The notes under the pieces were generated by a model. That model searched no databases and was not told the DNA's origin. It saw only the letters and a list, made by a program, of their open reading frames with translations. Of a stretch of DNA of 64,000 nt, positions 38,604 to 48,998 are shown piece by piece. This stretch comes from an uncultured Pseudomonadota bacterium (GTDB lineage: Bacteria > Pseudomonadota > Gammaproteobacteria > Steroidobacterales > Steroidobacteraceae), in assembly GCA_903838705.1 (NCBI GenBank), contig CAILZL010000015.1:34186-98185 (forward strand), written 5' to 3'. The position numbers were made by a program, and so were the translations under genes. Every line of letters starts with the position of its first letter. The stretch's first letter is position 1.

Positions 38604-40121
38604 TCAAATCTCTGACGCCATTCGATCATCAAGTAATTCGAATTTACGCAGCTTTTCCACCAGCGTGGTCCGGCGTAGCTGCAACAATCTGGCTGCTTGC
38701 GCAACTGTGCCACCGGAACGCTCCAGCGCCTGACGGATGAGTGTGCGCTCAATGTCATATAGATGAGTACGCAGATCCAGCCCCTGCGGTGGCAAGTCAT
38801 CCATCGTCTGCCCTGACCCGGAGCCGCTCATCAGCAACAGCGCCTGCTCATCCGGTAACACGCCATCTTCTTTTTCAGTCATTTCCCATTTAGGGATATT
38901 GATGTCGGAATCCTGTCTGGCCTGAACACCCATCAGCTCACTTTCCGAACCGACCAGTTCTGGATGCCAGTCCTTGGGTCGATACCGTGCCGGCAGGTCA
39001 GCCATATCCACCTTGCCGCCGGGACAGAGTATGGACAGCCGTTCAACCAGATTGGCTAATTCCCGCACATTGCCGGGCCATGAGTACGCAGCAAGCGCAG
39101 TCATCACCCGCGGGCTCATCTGCAGACGAGCACGGCCATTGGCCGCATTCATATTGACGAAATCATTGATCAGCAATGGCAAGTCTTCGCTTCGCGAACG
39201 CAGAGGCGGCATCTCGATCGGAAATACATTCAACCGGTAATACAGATCCTCACGGAAGCTGCCTTTTGTGATGGACTCTTCCAGATTGCGGTGAGTCGCT
39301 GCAATGATGCGCACATTGCAGCGGATCGGCGTATGGCTGCCAACCCGCTCGAAAACCCGCTCCTGCAGTACCCGCAACAACTTGACCTGCATGGTCATAC
39401 TCATGTCACCGATTTCATCCAGAAACAGAGTACCGCCCTCAGCAATCTCGAATCGCCCCTTGCGCGCGGTGATTGCTCCAGTAAAAGCGCCTTTCTCATG
39501 GCCGAACAATTCACTTTCCAGCAATTCACCCGGAATCGCACCGCAGTTTATCGCCACGAATGGCCGCTGCCGGCGCGGGCTCGCATCATGCACGGCATGC
39601 GCAACCATCTCCTTGCCGGTTCCTGATTCGCCGAGGATCAGCACACTTGAACCATGCGCAGCCACCTGTCTGATCAGACGATTCACCTCGCGCACTTCTG
39701 CCGATATCCCGGTCAGCAAGGTCAGGTGACCAGTATCCTGCTCGGTCTGCACCAATGGGTTGTGCAAGGCCTGCGCCAGCCGTTCTGCAGTAAATGGAAA
39801 TCGCAACCTGGTAACACGCTGAGGGCCTGCAGTCGCGGCCAGTTCATCAGCAATATAGGTAGATCCGTAACTAATCACCGGCACATCGCATAGCGGGCCC
39901 CGCAGAGCTGAACCCAGCTCAGTCCAGTCAGGCATATCAGCCACATCACCAATCACCAGTACCTGTTCTGGATTACCGGCCTGCAAAACTGTACAGACCA
40001 GCGCGGCATGGTCGATAACCATGGGCTGATAACCCAGCTGCCGTAACAACATCAGCAGTTGTGACGCTCGTTCAGCATCACAATCGTAAATGACTGCCTG
40101 TGTGCTCTGATTCTTGTCCAT
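38604..40121 (-). CDS. fleQ: Flagellar master regulator FleQ (FlrA)
   Basis: Sigma-54 enhancer-binding protein at the top of the polar flagellar hierarchy; binds c-di-GMP in Pseudomonas. The ATG at 40121 gives 505 aa. An N-terminal degenerate receiver-like FleQ domain (1-120) precedes AAA+ with Walker A GESGTGKE (164-171), the intact sigma-54 loop GAFTGA (211-216) and [21 protein letters not shown] roughly 70-aa linker and the helix-turn-helix ([18 protein letters not shown]) follow. Ends with an extended C-terminus DDRMASEI. Confidence 0.92.
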   Translation of the reverse strand: MDKNQSTQAVIYDCDAERASQLLMLLRQLGYQPMVIDHAALVCTVLQAGNPEQVLVIGDVADMPDWTELGSALRGPLCDVPVISYGSTYIADELAATAGPQRVTRLRFPFTAERLAQALHNPLVQTEQDTGHLTLLTGISAEVREVNRLIRQVAAHGSSVLILGESGTGKEMVAHAVHDASPRRQRPFVAINCGAIPGELLESELFGHEKGAFTGAITARKGRFEIAEGGTLFLDEIGDMSMTMQVKLLRVLQERVFERVGSHTPIRCNVRIIAATHRNLEESITKGSFREDLYYRLNVFPIEMPPLRSRSEDLPLLINDFVNMNAANGRARLQMSPRVMTALAAYSWPGNVRELANLVERLSILCPGGKVDMADLPARYRPKDWHPELVGSESELMGVQARQDSDINIPKWEMTEKEDGVLPDEQALLLMSGSGSGQTMDDLPPQGLDLRTHLYDIERTLIRQALERSGGTVAQAARLLQLRRTTLVEKLRKFELLDDRMASEI

Positions 40122-40571
40122 ATTGCTGCTCTGCCGTTCTGAACTTGATCGCAACCAGATGAGACGCAAAGTGACTTCAGTGATGGAGCCTTTGCGTTCT
40201 CGTATGGGGCTAGCGTCGCAACTTTGACACTAACAATGCAATATGAATCATTGATGTACAGAAGCTTTTTAAGGATAAAAGTGTATTTTCAGCAAATCCC
40301 CTACAAAACCTCAGGCGCAAAGTAGGCAAAACCCCTAATCACCGCTGAAAAATTACCCTAAAGAAATGTAATGAATACACGCAACCCATGTCAGCGTCAG
40401 CAATTTGCTGGCGCTTTGCGCAAATTCGTCGGGATACCATCATCCATACGGCCATTTTTCTGGCATCTTGCACCAGACATTTTCAGACATGTGTCGAATC
40501 GCCCCGCAGTACTGTTCAGAATTTGACGGATGCCACGCAGGCGATGGCCTAGTCAGCCGGATGTCAAATAC
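40122..40571 (-). promoter_or_regulatory. 450-nt A/T-rich region upstream of fleQ
   Basis: This is the longest non-coding gap in the flagellar locus and is richer in A/T than its flanks. I find no sigma-54 or sigma-28 match. Elements seen are a palindromic TTTGCGC/GCGCAAA around 40415-40430 and several A/T-rich -10-like hexamers near 40260-40300, which could support a housekeeping promoter for fleQ. No gene is evident. Confidence 0.4.
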
Positions 40572-41144
40572 TCAGCCTTCTCGCCCGGTGCTTCTGGCTA
40601 CCGCCACATGACGACGATGGCGACGGAATGCGATCTTTTCAATCAGATCAGCAATCGCTTCACCCGGATTATCAAACTTCACTTTCACCTGACCGTCGGT
40701 ACTCACCGATATCAGCTGGCCGGAAAATCTTAATGGTTCAAGAAAGCATGACCTTAAATTGATTTCCAGCACTCCCATGGAACCACTGGCCGGAGCCAGT
40801 GCAGGATCGCGCCATACGGCACCCAGCGCATTGAACCTGATGGGCAATGATTGAGGCAATGGATGGCTGGATGACAACAGATGCCCTACCAGATCCAGCA
40901 GCAGATTTACCTTCATGTCCAGTCTGATGATATCGGCATGATATGGTGACCGCTCATCAGGCTTGTCGACCTGAATATGCTCATCCAGCAGTACGCATGT
41001 TTGCAGCTGCTTCAGATTTCGGTCATTGAAACTGCGACGCAATGCTTCCGGAACTGGATCAGCATAGGCAAGCCAGCGGACCGGCAGCGCTTCTTCATAT
41101 GCCAGCTCTTCAAACAGGACGATGGTATCTACGCCTTCGTACAT
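40572..41144 (-). CDS. PilZ-like protein of the flagellar locus
   Basis: A 190-aa protein downstream of fliT (12 nt). The C-terminal half has a beta-rich PilZ-like barrel (GSMGVLEINLRSCFLEPLRF, QLISVSTDGQVKVKFDN). The N-terminal half is helical. This resembles the atypical (tPilZ) class found beside fliS/fliT in Pseudomonas relatives, whose c-di-GMP motif is incomplete. The arginine cluster FRRHRRH near the C-terminus (about 173-179) is unlike the N-terminal RxxxR of c-di-GMP-binding PilZ domains. Probable role: regulating motility or filament assembly. Confidence 0.62.
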   Translation of the reverse strand: MYEGVDTIVLFEELAYEEALPVRWLAYADPVPEALRRSFNDRNLKQLQTCVLLDEHIQVDKPDERSPYHADIIRLDMKVNLLLDLVGHLLSSSHPLPQSLPIRFNALGAVWRDPALAPASGSMGVLEINLRSCFLEPLRFSGQLISVSTDGQVKVKFDNPGEAIADLIEKIAFRRHRRHVAVARSTGREG

Positions 41145-41156
41145 GACATGCCGGGC

Positions 41157-41480
41157 TCAGTTACCCAGACAATGCTCCGCACCCTGCCAGCGTGCAGAAG
41201 CAACTGCATGCGCCATGATCCGGTTCATTGACTGATCTGATTCAGCAACTGATTGCCTGAGCGCCGCCACTGTTCCAAAATCCTCATCACCAGCCATGAT
41301 CAACAGTTGCCGCATGACCTGCGCACGCTCGTCCATGCGATCCATCAATTCGTACCACCGCTCATGCAGGGCCAGCTGAGCCATCTCGCTGGTTAATTCC
41401 AGAATGTGTTCAAGGTAGGGCCGCATCATCTGCCGGTCCAGCGCCATCAAACGTTCAGACTCTCTGCTTGTTGCATGCAT
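41157..41480 (-). CDS. fliT: Probable flagellar chaperone FliT
   Basis: A 107-aa helical protein starting at ATG 41480, 5 nt after the fliS stop. Its position after fliS, its length and its helical composition (ILELTSEMAQLALHERWYEL, MDRMDERAQVMRQLL) fit FliT-type chaperones, which bind FliD. Sequence conservation in the family is low, so the symbol rests mainly on context. Confidence 0.7.
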   Translation of the reverse strand: MHATSRESERLMALDRQMMRPYLEHILELTSEMAQLALHERWYELMDRMDERAQVMRQLLIMAGDEDFGTVAALRQSVAESDQSMNRIMAHAVASARWQGAEHCLGN

Positions 41481-41485
41481 GGCGA

Positions 41486-41902
41486 TTAGCTCCGCTTCTG
41501 AACTGTACGGGCTGCCGGCGGGATAGCCACCCATGCATTGCGGATATTGCCTAACAGCTTCGTTACTTCTTCGATTGCCGCCAGATCGTTATTGATATTG
41601 GCGTGCAGAACCCGTCGCATCATGTAGTCATACAGACGATCGAGATTCTTTGAGACCTCACCGCCCACTGAATGATCAAGAGAACAGCTAAGTTCAGAAA
41701 TGATTTCGCCAACACGATGCAGCAATGCCGCCTTGTCTACAGACTCGCCACGCTCGATGCACCCTTTTGCACTGACAAGACGGTCCAGTGCGCCATCCAT
41801 CAACATACAGATGAGCTGGTGCGGTGTCGCCTCAAGCGCAACACCATGTGCTGCCACGCTCTTGTAGGCGGCAATGCTTGACGCTTGAGAATAACCAGCC
41901 AT
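41486..41902 (-). CDS. fliS: Flagellin chaperone FliS
   Basis: Binds the C-terminus of flagellin to prevent early polymerisation. The 138-aa protein has the family start (AYKSVAAHGV), TPHQLICMLMDGALDRLVSA and a later NNDLAAIEEVTKLLGNIRNAW. It follows fliD after 101 nt. Confidence 0.93.
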   Translation of the reverse strand: MAGYSQASSIAAYKSVAAHGVALEATPHQLICMLMDGALDRLVSAKGCIERGESVDKAALLHRVGEIISELSCSLDHSVGGEVSKNLDRLYDYMMRRVLHANINNDLAAIEEVTKLLGNIRNAWVAIPPAARTVQKRS

Positions 41903-42003
41903 ACCCTTGTTCGCTCCAGTACATTTTCGCTACAGCAGCTGTTGCTGCATGCCTGGAGTTTTTATCGGCCGGGCTCGATCAAGCTTGAGTTGAAACATCA
42001 AGC

Positions 42004-43440
42004 CTATTTACTTGACTGATTCTGAGCGTTAGTTTGCTGAGTAAGATAAGCTGAAGTATTTTGCATCTTCGAGAGAAACGAATCCATGGCATTAAATTTT
42101 GCCAAATATCGAGCCTTCACTGTTGCTGTACGCAATGTAACCTGGGCTTTTTCATCATCAATCTCTTTTTGCTGTGTAGCAAGACTGGTAGTGCGTGATG
42201 CTACATTTCCACCCGAGAGTAAAGCAGTCGTGATTTTACTGTTAATTCTGGCTACAACACCGCCAGCACCTGAAAATACTTTACTTATTGATTTGAAATC
42301 CGTACCCAGTGCAGTGCGCAGCTTGGTTTCATCCATGCTAAGTGTTCCATCCACCCCGGTGGTAATACCCAGAGCAGCCAGAGAATTATAGGACCCAGAC
42401 AAGCCTGCCACAGAATCAGTCAAGGCATGACGCAACTGATTTTTGAGACTTGCATACATGGAGTCTCCAAACAACGGACCGGATGACTGAGTACTCGCAT
42501 CATAACTGTCCAGTGGGGCAATGCTGCTCTGCAATGTGTTATAGGCAGTGACTAGTGACTGCACCAAACTCACCACATGATCATTATCATTGGTGATATT
42601 CAGTGACACTTGACTGCCTGGCTTCTGCGCAAAGAGATTCAAGGCCACTCCATCAATTGCATCACTCACCTGATTTGTAGAACTGTGATGCTCAACGCCG
42701 TCCACCAGTACTATAGAATCTTGAGCAGCCTGTTTTTCTGTGTAGTGTGAAGCATTTCCCGTACCATAGGTCAGCTGAGCCAGCCCTCCATCTCCACCCG
42801 TAGCATTGACGGTCACACCCGCGTTTTCTCCTGTTTTCAGGGAAGTCAGGACCAGTTGCGCACCACTCTGGCCATAGACAATAGTTGCACTGACGGACTG
42901 GTTATCGCTGGCTCCATTGATGGCATCCCGAATTCCAGCGAGCGTCGAGTTGGCGCTATCGATCTTGATACTAAATGTCTTTCCATCGCTAGAGAACGAC
43001 AAAGTCCCTGTTCCAATAACAGATGATGAACCACCTGTAAAATTGTTAGATATCAATTTCTGCGATTGTGCAAGCTGCTTCACTTCCACCTGATAGTTAC
43101 CCAACGCCGCTGAAGCTGTGGCAGTGGCAGTCAGCACTGTTTGATCTGCCGATGTGACATTTCGAGCAGAAAATCCGGCACCGGTCAAAGCCGAAGTCAG
43201 TGATGACTGAAAAGTCGACATTGCCGACTTCAGTGTCCCCATCGCCGAGACCTGTGTTGTCACCGCAGTCTGTTCACGAGTAACCCGAGCGTTTGCGGCA
43301 CTCATTTCTGATGTTGTCAGGCTGTCAACCATCGAAGAAATATCCAGCCCTGAACCGATTCCCAGGGACTGTAATACACCGCCCGCATTCGAAGTTGTTG
43401 CGGAACTGGCTGCAGTCGTAGCCGAAGTACTAGTAGTCAT
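42004..43440 (-). CDS. fliD: Flagellar filament cap protein FliD
   Basis: Caps the filament and guides flagellin insertion. The 478-aa protein has the FliD_N signature (LGIGSGLDISSMVDSLTTSE) and a C-terminal coiled-coil domain with VVARINSKITTALL and KYLAKFNAMDSFLSKM-like sequence. It contains a central variable region. It lies 23 nt downstream of flaG. Confidence 0.94.
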   Translation of the reverse strand: MTTSTSATTAASSATTSNAGGVLQSLGIGSGLDISSMVDSLTTSEMSAANARVTREQTAVTTQVSAMGTLKSAMSTFQSSLTSALTGAGFSARNVTSADQTVLTATATASAALGNYQVEVKQLAQSQKLISNNFTGGSSSVIGTGTLSFSSDGKTFSIKIDSANSTLAGIRDAINGASDNQSVSATIVYGQSGAQLVLTSLKTGENAGVTVNATGGDGGLAQLTYGTGNASHYTEKQAAQDSIVLVDGVEHHSSTNQVSDAIDGVALNLFAQKPGSQVSLNITNDNDHVVSLVQSLVTAYNTLQSSIAPLDSYDASTQSSGPLFGDSMYASLKNQLRHALTDSVAGLSGSYNSLAALGITTGVDGTLSMDETKLRTALGTDFKSISKVFSGAGGVVARINSKITTALLSGGNVASRTTSLATQQKEIDDEKAQVTLRTATVKARYLAKFNAMDSFLSKMQNTSAYLTQQTNAQNQSSK

Positions 43441-43463
43441 ATCCTGATCTCAATAATTAATTA

Positions 43464-43829
43464 CTATGCTTTGGTATCAATTAATCCTAATGACCCCAAT
43501 GAAGCACCATCCTTTATCAGACGGGCCAATTCCAGCGCACGCGTATCAGGCAACTGAAACAAAACTTCGCCAGAAGTTATTGAACGAACTGTGACAACTG
43601 ATAGACCACTGAGATAATCAAGTTTTATTGTCGGATCCGGACCACTGCTGATTGCATCCTGCAATTGCTTAACAGCTACAGCAATTTTGTCCGGGCTGTG
43701 GCTTGCATTATCACCAAAAGGTCTAGGCTCTGGTGACTGAGCAGCCGATCCTGCCGCTGCCTTTACCACATGCTGAGCTCCGTTCACTGGCGCAGAAATT
43801 CTATCTATAGATGCACTTTCAATAGTCAT
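43464..43829 (-). CDS. flaG: FlaG family protein
   Basis: A 121-aa protein between fliC and fliD. The ATG at 43829 has GGGAG upstream. The first half is low-complexity and the second half is the FlaG domain: IKLDYLSGLSVVTVRSITSG and VLFQLPDTRALELARLI. Proteins of this family affect filament length; the mechanism is not known. Confidence 0.88.
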   Translation of the reverse strand: MTIESASIDRISAPVNGAQHVVKAAAGSAAQSPEPRPFGDNASHSPDKIAVAVKQLQDAISSGPDPTIKLDYLSGLSVVTVRSITSGEVLFQLPDTRALELARLIKDGASLGSLGLIDTKA

Positions 43830-43933
43830 GGCATTACTCCCGACCATGCTGACCCGTGACCACTTCCCGCTGCGTCCAGCCAGAAGACATCGCCGTCAGC
43901 TCAACTTTGTAAAACATCGTCTGTAATGCCAAT

Positions 43934-43963
43934 GGCGATGATGGTCACAAGACCATCATCGCC
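43934..43963 (-). terminator. Strong hairpin downstream of fliC
   Basis: GGCGATGATGGT and its exact complement form a 12-bp stem with a 6-nt loop, centred about 60 nt past the fliC stop. No T-run follows on the minus strand. It probably ends or stabilises the fliC mRNA. Confidence 0.55.
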
Positions 43964-44008
43964 ACCAGCTACCGAGTAAGATGCTCGGCTCATGCGTTCA
44001 CTTCTTCA

Positions 44009-45565
44009 TTACTGCAGCAGCTTGAGGATGCTCTGCTGAGATGAGTTGGCTTGCGCAAGGACTGATACACCTGCTTGTTGCAGAATGTTCGCACTGGTCA
44101 TGTTTGACGTTTCCGATGCGAAGTCTGCATCCTGGATTCGGCTACGAGCAGCCGTCAGGTTCTCAGTGGTGGCATCCGTGCTGTTGATGGCTGACTGGAA
44201 GCGGTTCTGAATCGCACCCAAGGTACTACGCAGGGCGCCAACAGTGGCCAAAGCTGCATCCACACGAGTGATGGTGGTATTGGCATTGGCGACCGATGTG
44301 ACTGATGCGCTATTCAATGCTGAACTGCCTAAGGCCATCTGCTGACTATCGGCATAACCAATATAGGTTTCATGAGCGCCACCCAAGGTAATGGCGTTGT
44401 TGGCAGTCAAGCGTATCGTGCCACCGTAGGTATTGCTTACGGCTGTACCTGCGGCAGTTGTCAACGCTGTTAATGCATCATTTGCAGTGTTGTTACTTCC
44501 GGTTGTCGCACCAAACCCTGCACCTGCAGTAACAGCACTGGTCTGGCTTAGCGTGATGTTTCGACCATCCGCCGCATTCAGCGTCATACGATTCGTTACG
44601 CTGTCGAAGGAAGCAACTACACCGGTTGCGGCAGCATTGGTGTTGATGGCCTGAGCTACTGCACTACCAGTCAGATCAGCGCCTGAGCTGACTACGTTAT
44701 AGCCACTGTAAATCGCCTGACCGTTAACACTCAAGCTATAACCAGTTTCCGTTGCTGTGGCAATATTAGTGAAGTCAAATGATACCGTGGTATCGGCAGT
44801 CGCAGTCAGGCCAGGAATGCTGGCCGAGTTGATAGCCTGCAACTTGGAGTAAGCACTACCCGCTGTACGACCGGCGTTACCGGTACCACCACTGAGATCA
44901 GTAGAAGCGCCCACAGATATAGCAGCACCTGTACCGACTGCGATCGTCAGATCGCCGGATGCGAGCGCAGTACCTGCCACCACGCCAGTACCCTGAGCTC
45001 CCACAGACTTAGTGGAGTCATATTGCGCCGTACCTACATAGTCGGCGGTTTTTCCGATAGCAGAAGTACGCATGCTGGTAGACAGACCGATGCTGATGGT
45101 TTCACCTACGTTGGCGCCGACCTGGAAAGTGGCACTACCAAAACTGCCATCCAGCACTTTCTGACCGTTGAATGCGGTCTGCTGGGCAGAACGGTCAATT
45201 TCCTGTAAGCGCTGCTGCACTTCCTGATCAAGCGCGGCACGGTCATCAGAAGAATTGGTGGAGTTGGCGGCCTGCACTGCCAGATCACGGATACGTTGCA
45301 GGTTGGCAGTCACTTCGGACAACGCACCTTCAGCAGTTGAAGCCAGTGAAATGCCATCGTTGGCATTGCGTGAAGCTTGCTGCAGTCCATTGATCTGGGT
45401 AGTCATGCGATTTGCGATTGACAGACCAGCCGCATCATCAGCTGCCTTGTTGATGCGCAAACCGGACGAAAGTCGCTCCATTGCGGTAGACAATTTCATT
45501 TGTGATTTTGAAAGATTTCGCTGCGCATTAAGCGAAGCGGTGTTCGTGTTGATTACCAATGACAT
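44009..45565 (-). CDS. fliC: Flagellin FliC
   Basis: Filament subunit, 518 aa. The ATG at 45565 is preferred because GAGGAG lies 8 nt upstream; an ATG two codons earlier is too close. The N-terminal D0/D1 region ([35 protein letters not shown]) and the C-terminal D0/D1 region (ending [13 protein letters not shown]) are typical. Between about 180 and 400 lies the Gly/Ala/Thr/Ser-rich variable domain. It is the only flagellin gene in the window. A sigma-28 promoter and two leader hairpins lie upstream. Confidence 0.96.
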   Translation of the reverse strand: MSLVINTNTASLNAQRNLSKSQMKLSTAMERLSSGLRINKAADDAAGLSIANRMTTQINGLQQASRNANDGISLASTAEGALSEVTANLQRIRDLAVQAANSTNSSDDRAALDQEVQQRLQEIDRSAQQTAFNGQKVLDGSFGSATFQVGANVGETISIGLSTSMRTSAIGKTADYVGTAQYDSTKSVGAQGTGVVAGTALASGDLTIAVGTGAAISVGASTDLSGGTGNAGRTAGSAYSKLQAINSASIPGLTATADTTVSFDFTNIATATETGYSLSVNGQAIYSGYNVVSSGADLTGSAVAQAINTNAAATGVVASFDSVTNRMTLNAADGRNITLSQTSAVTAGAGFGATTGSNNTANDALTALTTAAGTAVSNTYGGTIRLTANNAITLGGAHETYIGYADSQQMALGSSALNSASVTSVANANTTITRVDAALATVGALRSTLGAIQNRFQSAINSTDATTENLTAARSRIQDADFASETSNMTSANILQQAGVSVLAQANSSQQSILKLLQ

Positions 45566-45592
45566 GGACATTGCTCCTCTGGGTTAACCTGG

Positions 45593-45637
45593 CTCCCCGG
45601 ACACCCGTCCGGAGCTGTTCCAGCGCGGTCTGCGCTG
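45593..45637 (-). other. Two hairpins in the fliC mRNA leader
   Basis: CTCCCCGGAC/GTCCGGAG (45593-45614) and CAGCGC/GCGCTG (45621-45637) both lie between the sigma-28 promoter and the fliC ribosome binding site, giving a structured leader of roughly 90 nt. They may control mRNA stability or translation. Confidence 0.5.
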
Positions 45638-45664
45638 TTGACACAGGGCCGCTGTTCAACTTGT

Positions 45665-45691
45665 GTATCGGAATGGGTGTCTAAAACTTTA
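45665..45691 (-). promoter_or_regulatory. Sigma-28 (FliA) promoter of fliC
   Basis: On the minus strand TAAAGTTT is followed by 11 nt and TCCGATAC. The -35 half is identical to the consensus TAAAGTTT, the spacing is exact and the -10 half differs from GCCGATAA at two positions. The start would be near 45657. Confidence 0.82.
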
Positions 45692-45781
45692 TAGGCTTTA
45701 TCCGGGATTTAAGATTTTGTGATTTGAGTCACGCCATTTATGGCTTGACAAATCTGCTCAGCAGACGCCATTTAACCTTCA

Positions 45782-46981
45782 TCACAGGTAATTGAATAAC
45801 GAGAGCTGTGCGATCTTCATGTAGGACTGCTGCGCAGCCTGCAGCGCGGTTGTTTGCTGAGTTAATCGAGACACAGACTCCGCGTAATCAGAATCTCGAA
45901 GAGATGATACTGAAGAATCAATCTGTGAAGCCGAGTCCTGACGTGTTGACTCAACGTCCTGTAGCAAACTCAAACTCGCTCCGACACCAGCTCTGGCATT
46001 TCCCAGCGTTGTTTCAACCTGATTCAATTGTGATAGTGAGCTATTAATCCTGTTCTGGAACTGTGCCTGATCTGTGGGATTGTTTATCTGGGCACTCACA
46101 GCACTGACCAGTGAATCAATCGTGGTAAAAATATCTTCCTTGCGGCTGCGCGCGATATTGAATGAATCACCTGCCGATGGCATACCATTTACAGTCACCT
46201 GCATACCATTAAAGGCAATCGCAGTGCCCGCAACATAGCCAGATCCACTGGTCACTACTGCTGATGCGCTGTCAGTGACCTGCCAGTCAGTGGCTGATGT
46301 GAAAGTTAGCTTGTAGTCATCCGGAACCCAGGCAGAAGCATTCTGTACTGAACCAGATATAACTCCGGTTCCCACATTAGTTGTGGTTGCGTTGGCAACG
46401 AATGTCCCATTTCCTTGTGGAACACTCATGAATACTTGCCGACCGGAACTCCCATAATGAATAAATTGCGAATCACCGATTTGCAGACTACGTGTGGCAT
46501 CATCCCCTGCATAACTAACACTGTTAATAGCATTACGCACGAATGGCTGTGTGCCTGACATCCCCGAAAAAAGATACTCACCATTACTATCCTTGCGATT
46601 AGCGACGTCGAGTAGCTGACTATTGAGACTACCCAATTCGGTCACAATGGATTGCCTGTCTGCAGAACTCAGCGCCGAACTGTTAGACTGAACTGCCAGT
46701 TGTTGTACTCGTTGCAAAATACTTTCACTGTCGGCTAAAGCCTGCTCTTCTTGATCAAGTCTAGTTGTTGACGCTGAGATATTGCTGCCATACTGAGTGT
46801 TGGCAGATTTGGCCTGCGACAGTTGCATAATCTTCAAAGCAGCCACAGGATCATCTGATGGTTTTTGCACTTTAAGTCCGCTAGCCACCTCAGCCTGTGT
46901 GTTGGAAACGTCGGCCTGGCGCCGCATCATTTCACTCAATGCATTGCCATGCATCATTGATGTGGATATTCTCGTTAACAT
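45782..46981 (-). CDS. flgL: Hook-filament junction protein FlgL
   Basis: Also known as HAP3. The 399-aa protein has flagellin-like ends: MLTRISTSMMHGNALSEMM and an N-terminal ASGLKVQKPSDDPVAALKI, and a C-terminal helix with LQAAQQSYMKIAQLSLFNYL. The middle is variable. It ends the flgB-flgL run; only about 90 nt separate its stop from the fliC promoter. Confidence 0.93.
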   Translation of the reverse strand: MLTRISTSMMHGNALSEMMRRQADVSNTQAEVASGLKVQKPSDDPVAALKIMQLSQAKSANTQYGSNISASTTRLDQEEQALADSESILQRVQQLAVQSNSSALSSADRQSIVTELGSLNSQLLDVANRKDSNGEYLFSGMSGTQPFVRNAINSVSYAGDDATRSLQIGDSQFIHYGSSGRQVFMSVPQGNGTFVANATTTNVGTGVISGSVQNASAWVPDDYKLTFTSATDWQVTDSASAVVTSGSGYVAGTAIAFNGMQVTVNGMPSAGDSFNIARSRKEDIFTTIDSLVSAVSAQINNPTDQAQFQNRINSSLSQLNQVETTLGNARAGVGASLSLLQDVESTRQDSASQIDSSVSSLRDSDYAESVSRLTQQTTALQAAQQSYMKIAQLSLFNYL

Positions 46982-47005
46982 ATGAAGCCTCTTTTCTCAC
47001 TAATC

Positions 47006-48898
47006 TCAGCTAAACGCTTGCATCAATGTTTTAAACAAATCATTCGAGGTGGTGATGATTTTGGTCATCGCTGCATAGGCCTGCTGGTAACGCACTAGAT
47101 TAGCCGCCTCTTCATCCAGATTCACACCCGACACACTCTGCTGCGCATTCGTTGCGTCTTGATAGACGGATGCCTGCGTCGTGGCGTTTGCTTGAGCCTG
47201 ATTCGAGCGCACACCCACGTCCGCAATCCAGTTTCCAACTGCTGTATTGATAGATGTTACTCCACCATTAAGATATGAACTATTTAATGCATTGGCCATT
47301 AGTAGGGCATTGCGATTGTCACCGATTCCGCCATTATTACTGCTGACGGTGAATGTATCGCCTACCGCCGGCGAACCGGTGATCTGGACCTGCCAACCGT
47401 TCATGACCAGATTCTGGCCTGAAACATAAGTATTAGTTGTTGTCCCGCCATCCGTGGTATAGGTTGTTGGGGATATGAATCGGATCGTTACTGCCGACTT
47501 CAGATTCGGATTGGCTGAATCTACTACCTGTCCGGTAGTAATTGTAGCACTACCAGCATTGTTACTGCTGGCTGCGGCAATGATGGGCGCAGCTGCTGCA
47601 ATCAAATTTGGATCAGCGATCTTTAAGGACATGCCGGATACTGCATCCCGAGTTGGCTGAATCATGAATTTGTCGCCAACTGCTGCTCCCCCGGTAACAA
47701 CAACAGACATACCATCCGCAATCAGAGGATCTAGCGTGCCACCGCTGCCAGTCATCGATATCGCCTGACCAGTTTGACTGTTCTGCATTGACCAACCTGT
47801 AGCAGTACGAATCAATATATAGTCATTCGTGGTCAGCGCTTGCACATCCGAGCGAATGGCACTGATACTGGCTGTCCCTGTATTGTTACTGTTCTGCAGT
47901 ACACCCACATCACCCACCTGAAAAAGATCAACTCCAGATGACCCGTTCAGATCCATACCAGCATGCTGCTGGTTATTCATGATTGATGTGATTCCGACAG
48001 CCACCTGTCCGACATTATTTTGTGCCGGCGACAATACCTCATCACGAAAATCAATCAACCCACCAAGCGCCCCCCCCGTGATAGAGGCGCTAATATCTAC
48101 TTTGGTTCCAGTATCAGACTGAATGACCAGTTTCTTCTGGGATGGATCATATTCGTTCGGCACAGCAACTACTTTTGTAGCGTTGCAACCCAACACCAAT
48201 GCCTGACCATTCCCGATAAATATATTCACCTGTCCATCGCCTTGCTTGACTGTGTTGACAGTTACGTGAGTTGCCAGTTCATCGATACACTTATCACGCT
48301 GATCAAGCAAATCATTTGGTGTACCGCTACCAGGCGTGCTAACTGAAGCAATCTTGGCATTAAGATCGGCAATATTACTGGCAAGCTGACTCACAACTGT
48401 CGCCTCGCTACCCAGCTGCGAATTAATCTGATCAGCTATTTTACTCAGCTGCACTCCATATGATTGGAGCTGATTGACCAGCGACTGTGCCTTGGACAAT
48501 AGGACCTGCCGTTCAGAGCTTGTACTGGGTGAGTTGGCCACACCCTGAAATGCATTTGAAAAATTCTGCAGAGCATTGGCCAGCCCAGTGGTCGAATCAC
48601 CAATCATGTTGTTAACCTGATCGGCCATGGAAGAATAGGTATCCCATTGATTCTTTGCACTTGAAGCGGTACGCACCTGTGCAGACACCAGGTCATCATA
48701 GAAGCGCCGAATGGTCGAAACATTTACCCCAGTGCCTACCCAGCTGCCACCGGTAAATTGTGGCTGATTCTCTGACAGCACCACACCTTGACGGTTATAG
48801 CCAACGGTCGATGCATTGGAAATGTTATGGCTGGTCGTATCCAGCGCAGCCTGCATGGACAACAGTCCAGACACGCCAGTTGAAAGCATGTTAGGCAC
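47006..48898 (-). CDS. flgK: Hook-filament junction protein FlgK
   Basis: Also known as HAP1. A 630-aa protein with a GTG start at 48898 (GGAGG upstream); the internal ATG at residue 4 is an alternative. The N-terminus (LLSMQAALDTTSHNISNAST) and the flagellar C-terminal helix (VNLDEEAANLVRYQQAYAA) are diagnostic. It is followed by flgL after 24 nt. Confidence 0.95.
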   Translation of the reverse strand: MPNMLSTGVSGLLSMQAALDTTSHNISNASTVGYNRQGVVLSENQPQFTGGSWVGTGVNVSTIRRFYDDLVSAQVRTASSAKNQWDTYSSMADQVNNMIGDSTTGLANALQNFSNAFQGVANSPSTSSERQVLLSKAQSLVNQLQSYGVQLSKIADQINSQLGSEATVVSQLASNIADLNAKIASVSTPGSGTPNDLLDQRDKCIDELATHVTVNTVKQGDGQVNIFIGNGQALVLGCNATKVVAVPNEYDPSQKKLVIQSDTGTKVDISASITGGALGGLIDFRDEVLSPAQNNVGQVAVGITSIMNNQQHAGMDLNGSSGVDLFQVGDVGVLQNSNNTGTASISAIRSDVQALTTNDYILIRTATGWSMQNSQTGQAISMTGSGGTLDPLIADGMSVVVTGGAAVGDKFMIQPTRDAVSGMSLKIADPNLIAAAAPIIAAASSNNAGSATITTGQVVDSANPNLKSAVTIRFISPTTYTTDGGTTTNTYVSGQNLVMNGWQVQITGSPAVGDTFTVSSNNGGIGDNRNALLMANALNSSYLNGGVTSINTAVGNWIADVGVRSNQAQANATTQASVYQDATNAQQSVSGVNLDEEAANLVRYQQAYAAMTKIITTSNDLFKTLMQAFS

Positions 48899-48998
48899 AC
48901 GACCTCCGTGACCTGATTTCGGAAACGACCCTTGTCGTCAGATAAATTTCGGGTAATGCAGATAACATCGGCCCGTTAGTGATTAACTTGAGCATGAT

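Noticed and set aside
43830..44008. Sigma-28 or sigma-54 promoter before flaG-fliD
   Set aside because: Candidate half-sites (for example CAAAGTTG...GCGATG) have wrong spacing; only a hairpin is convincing.
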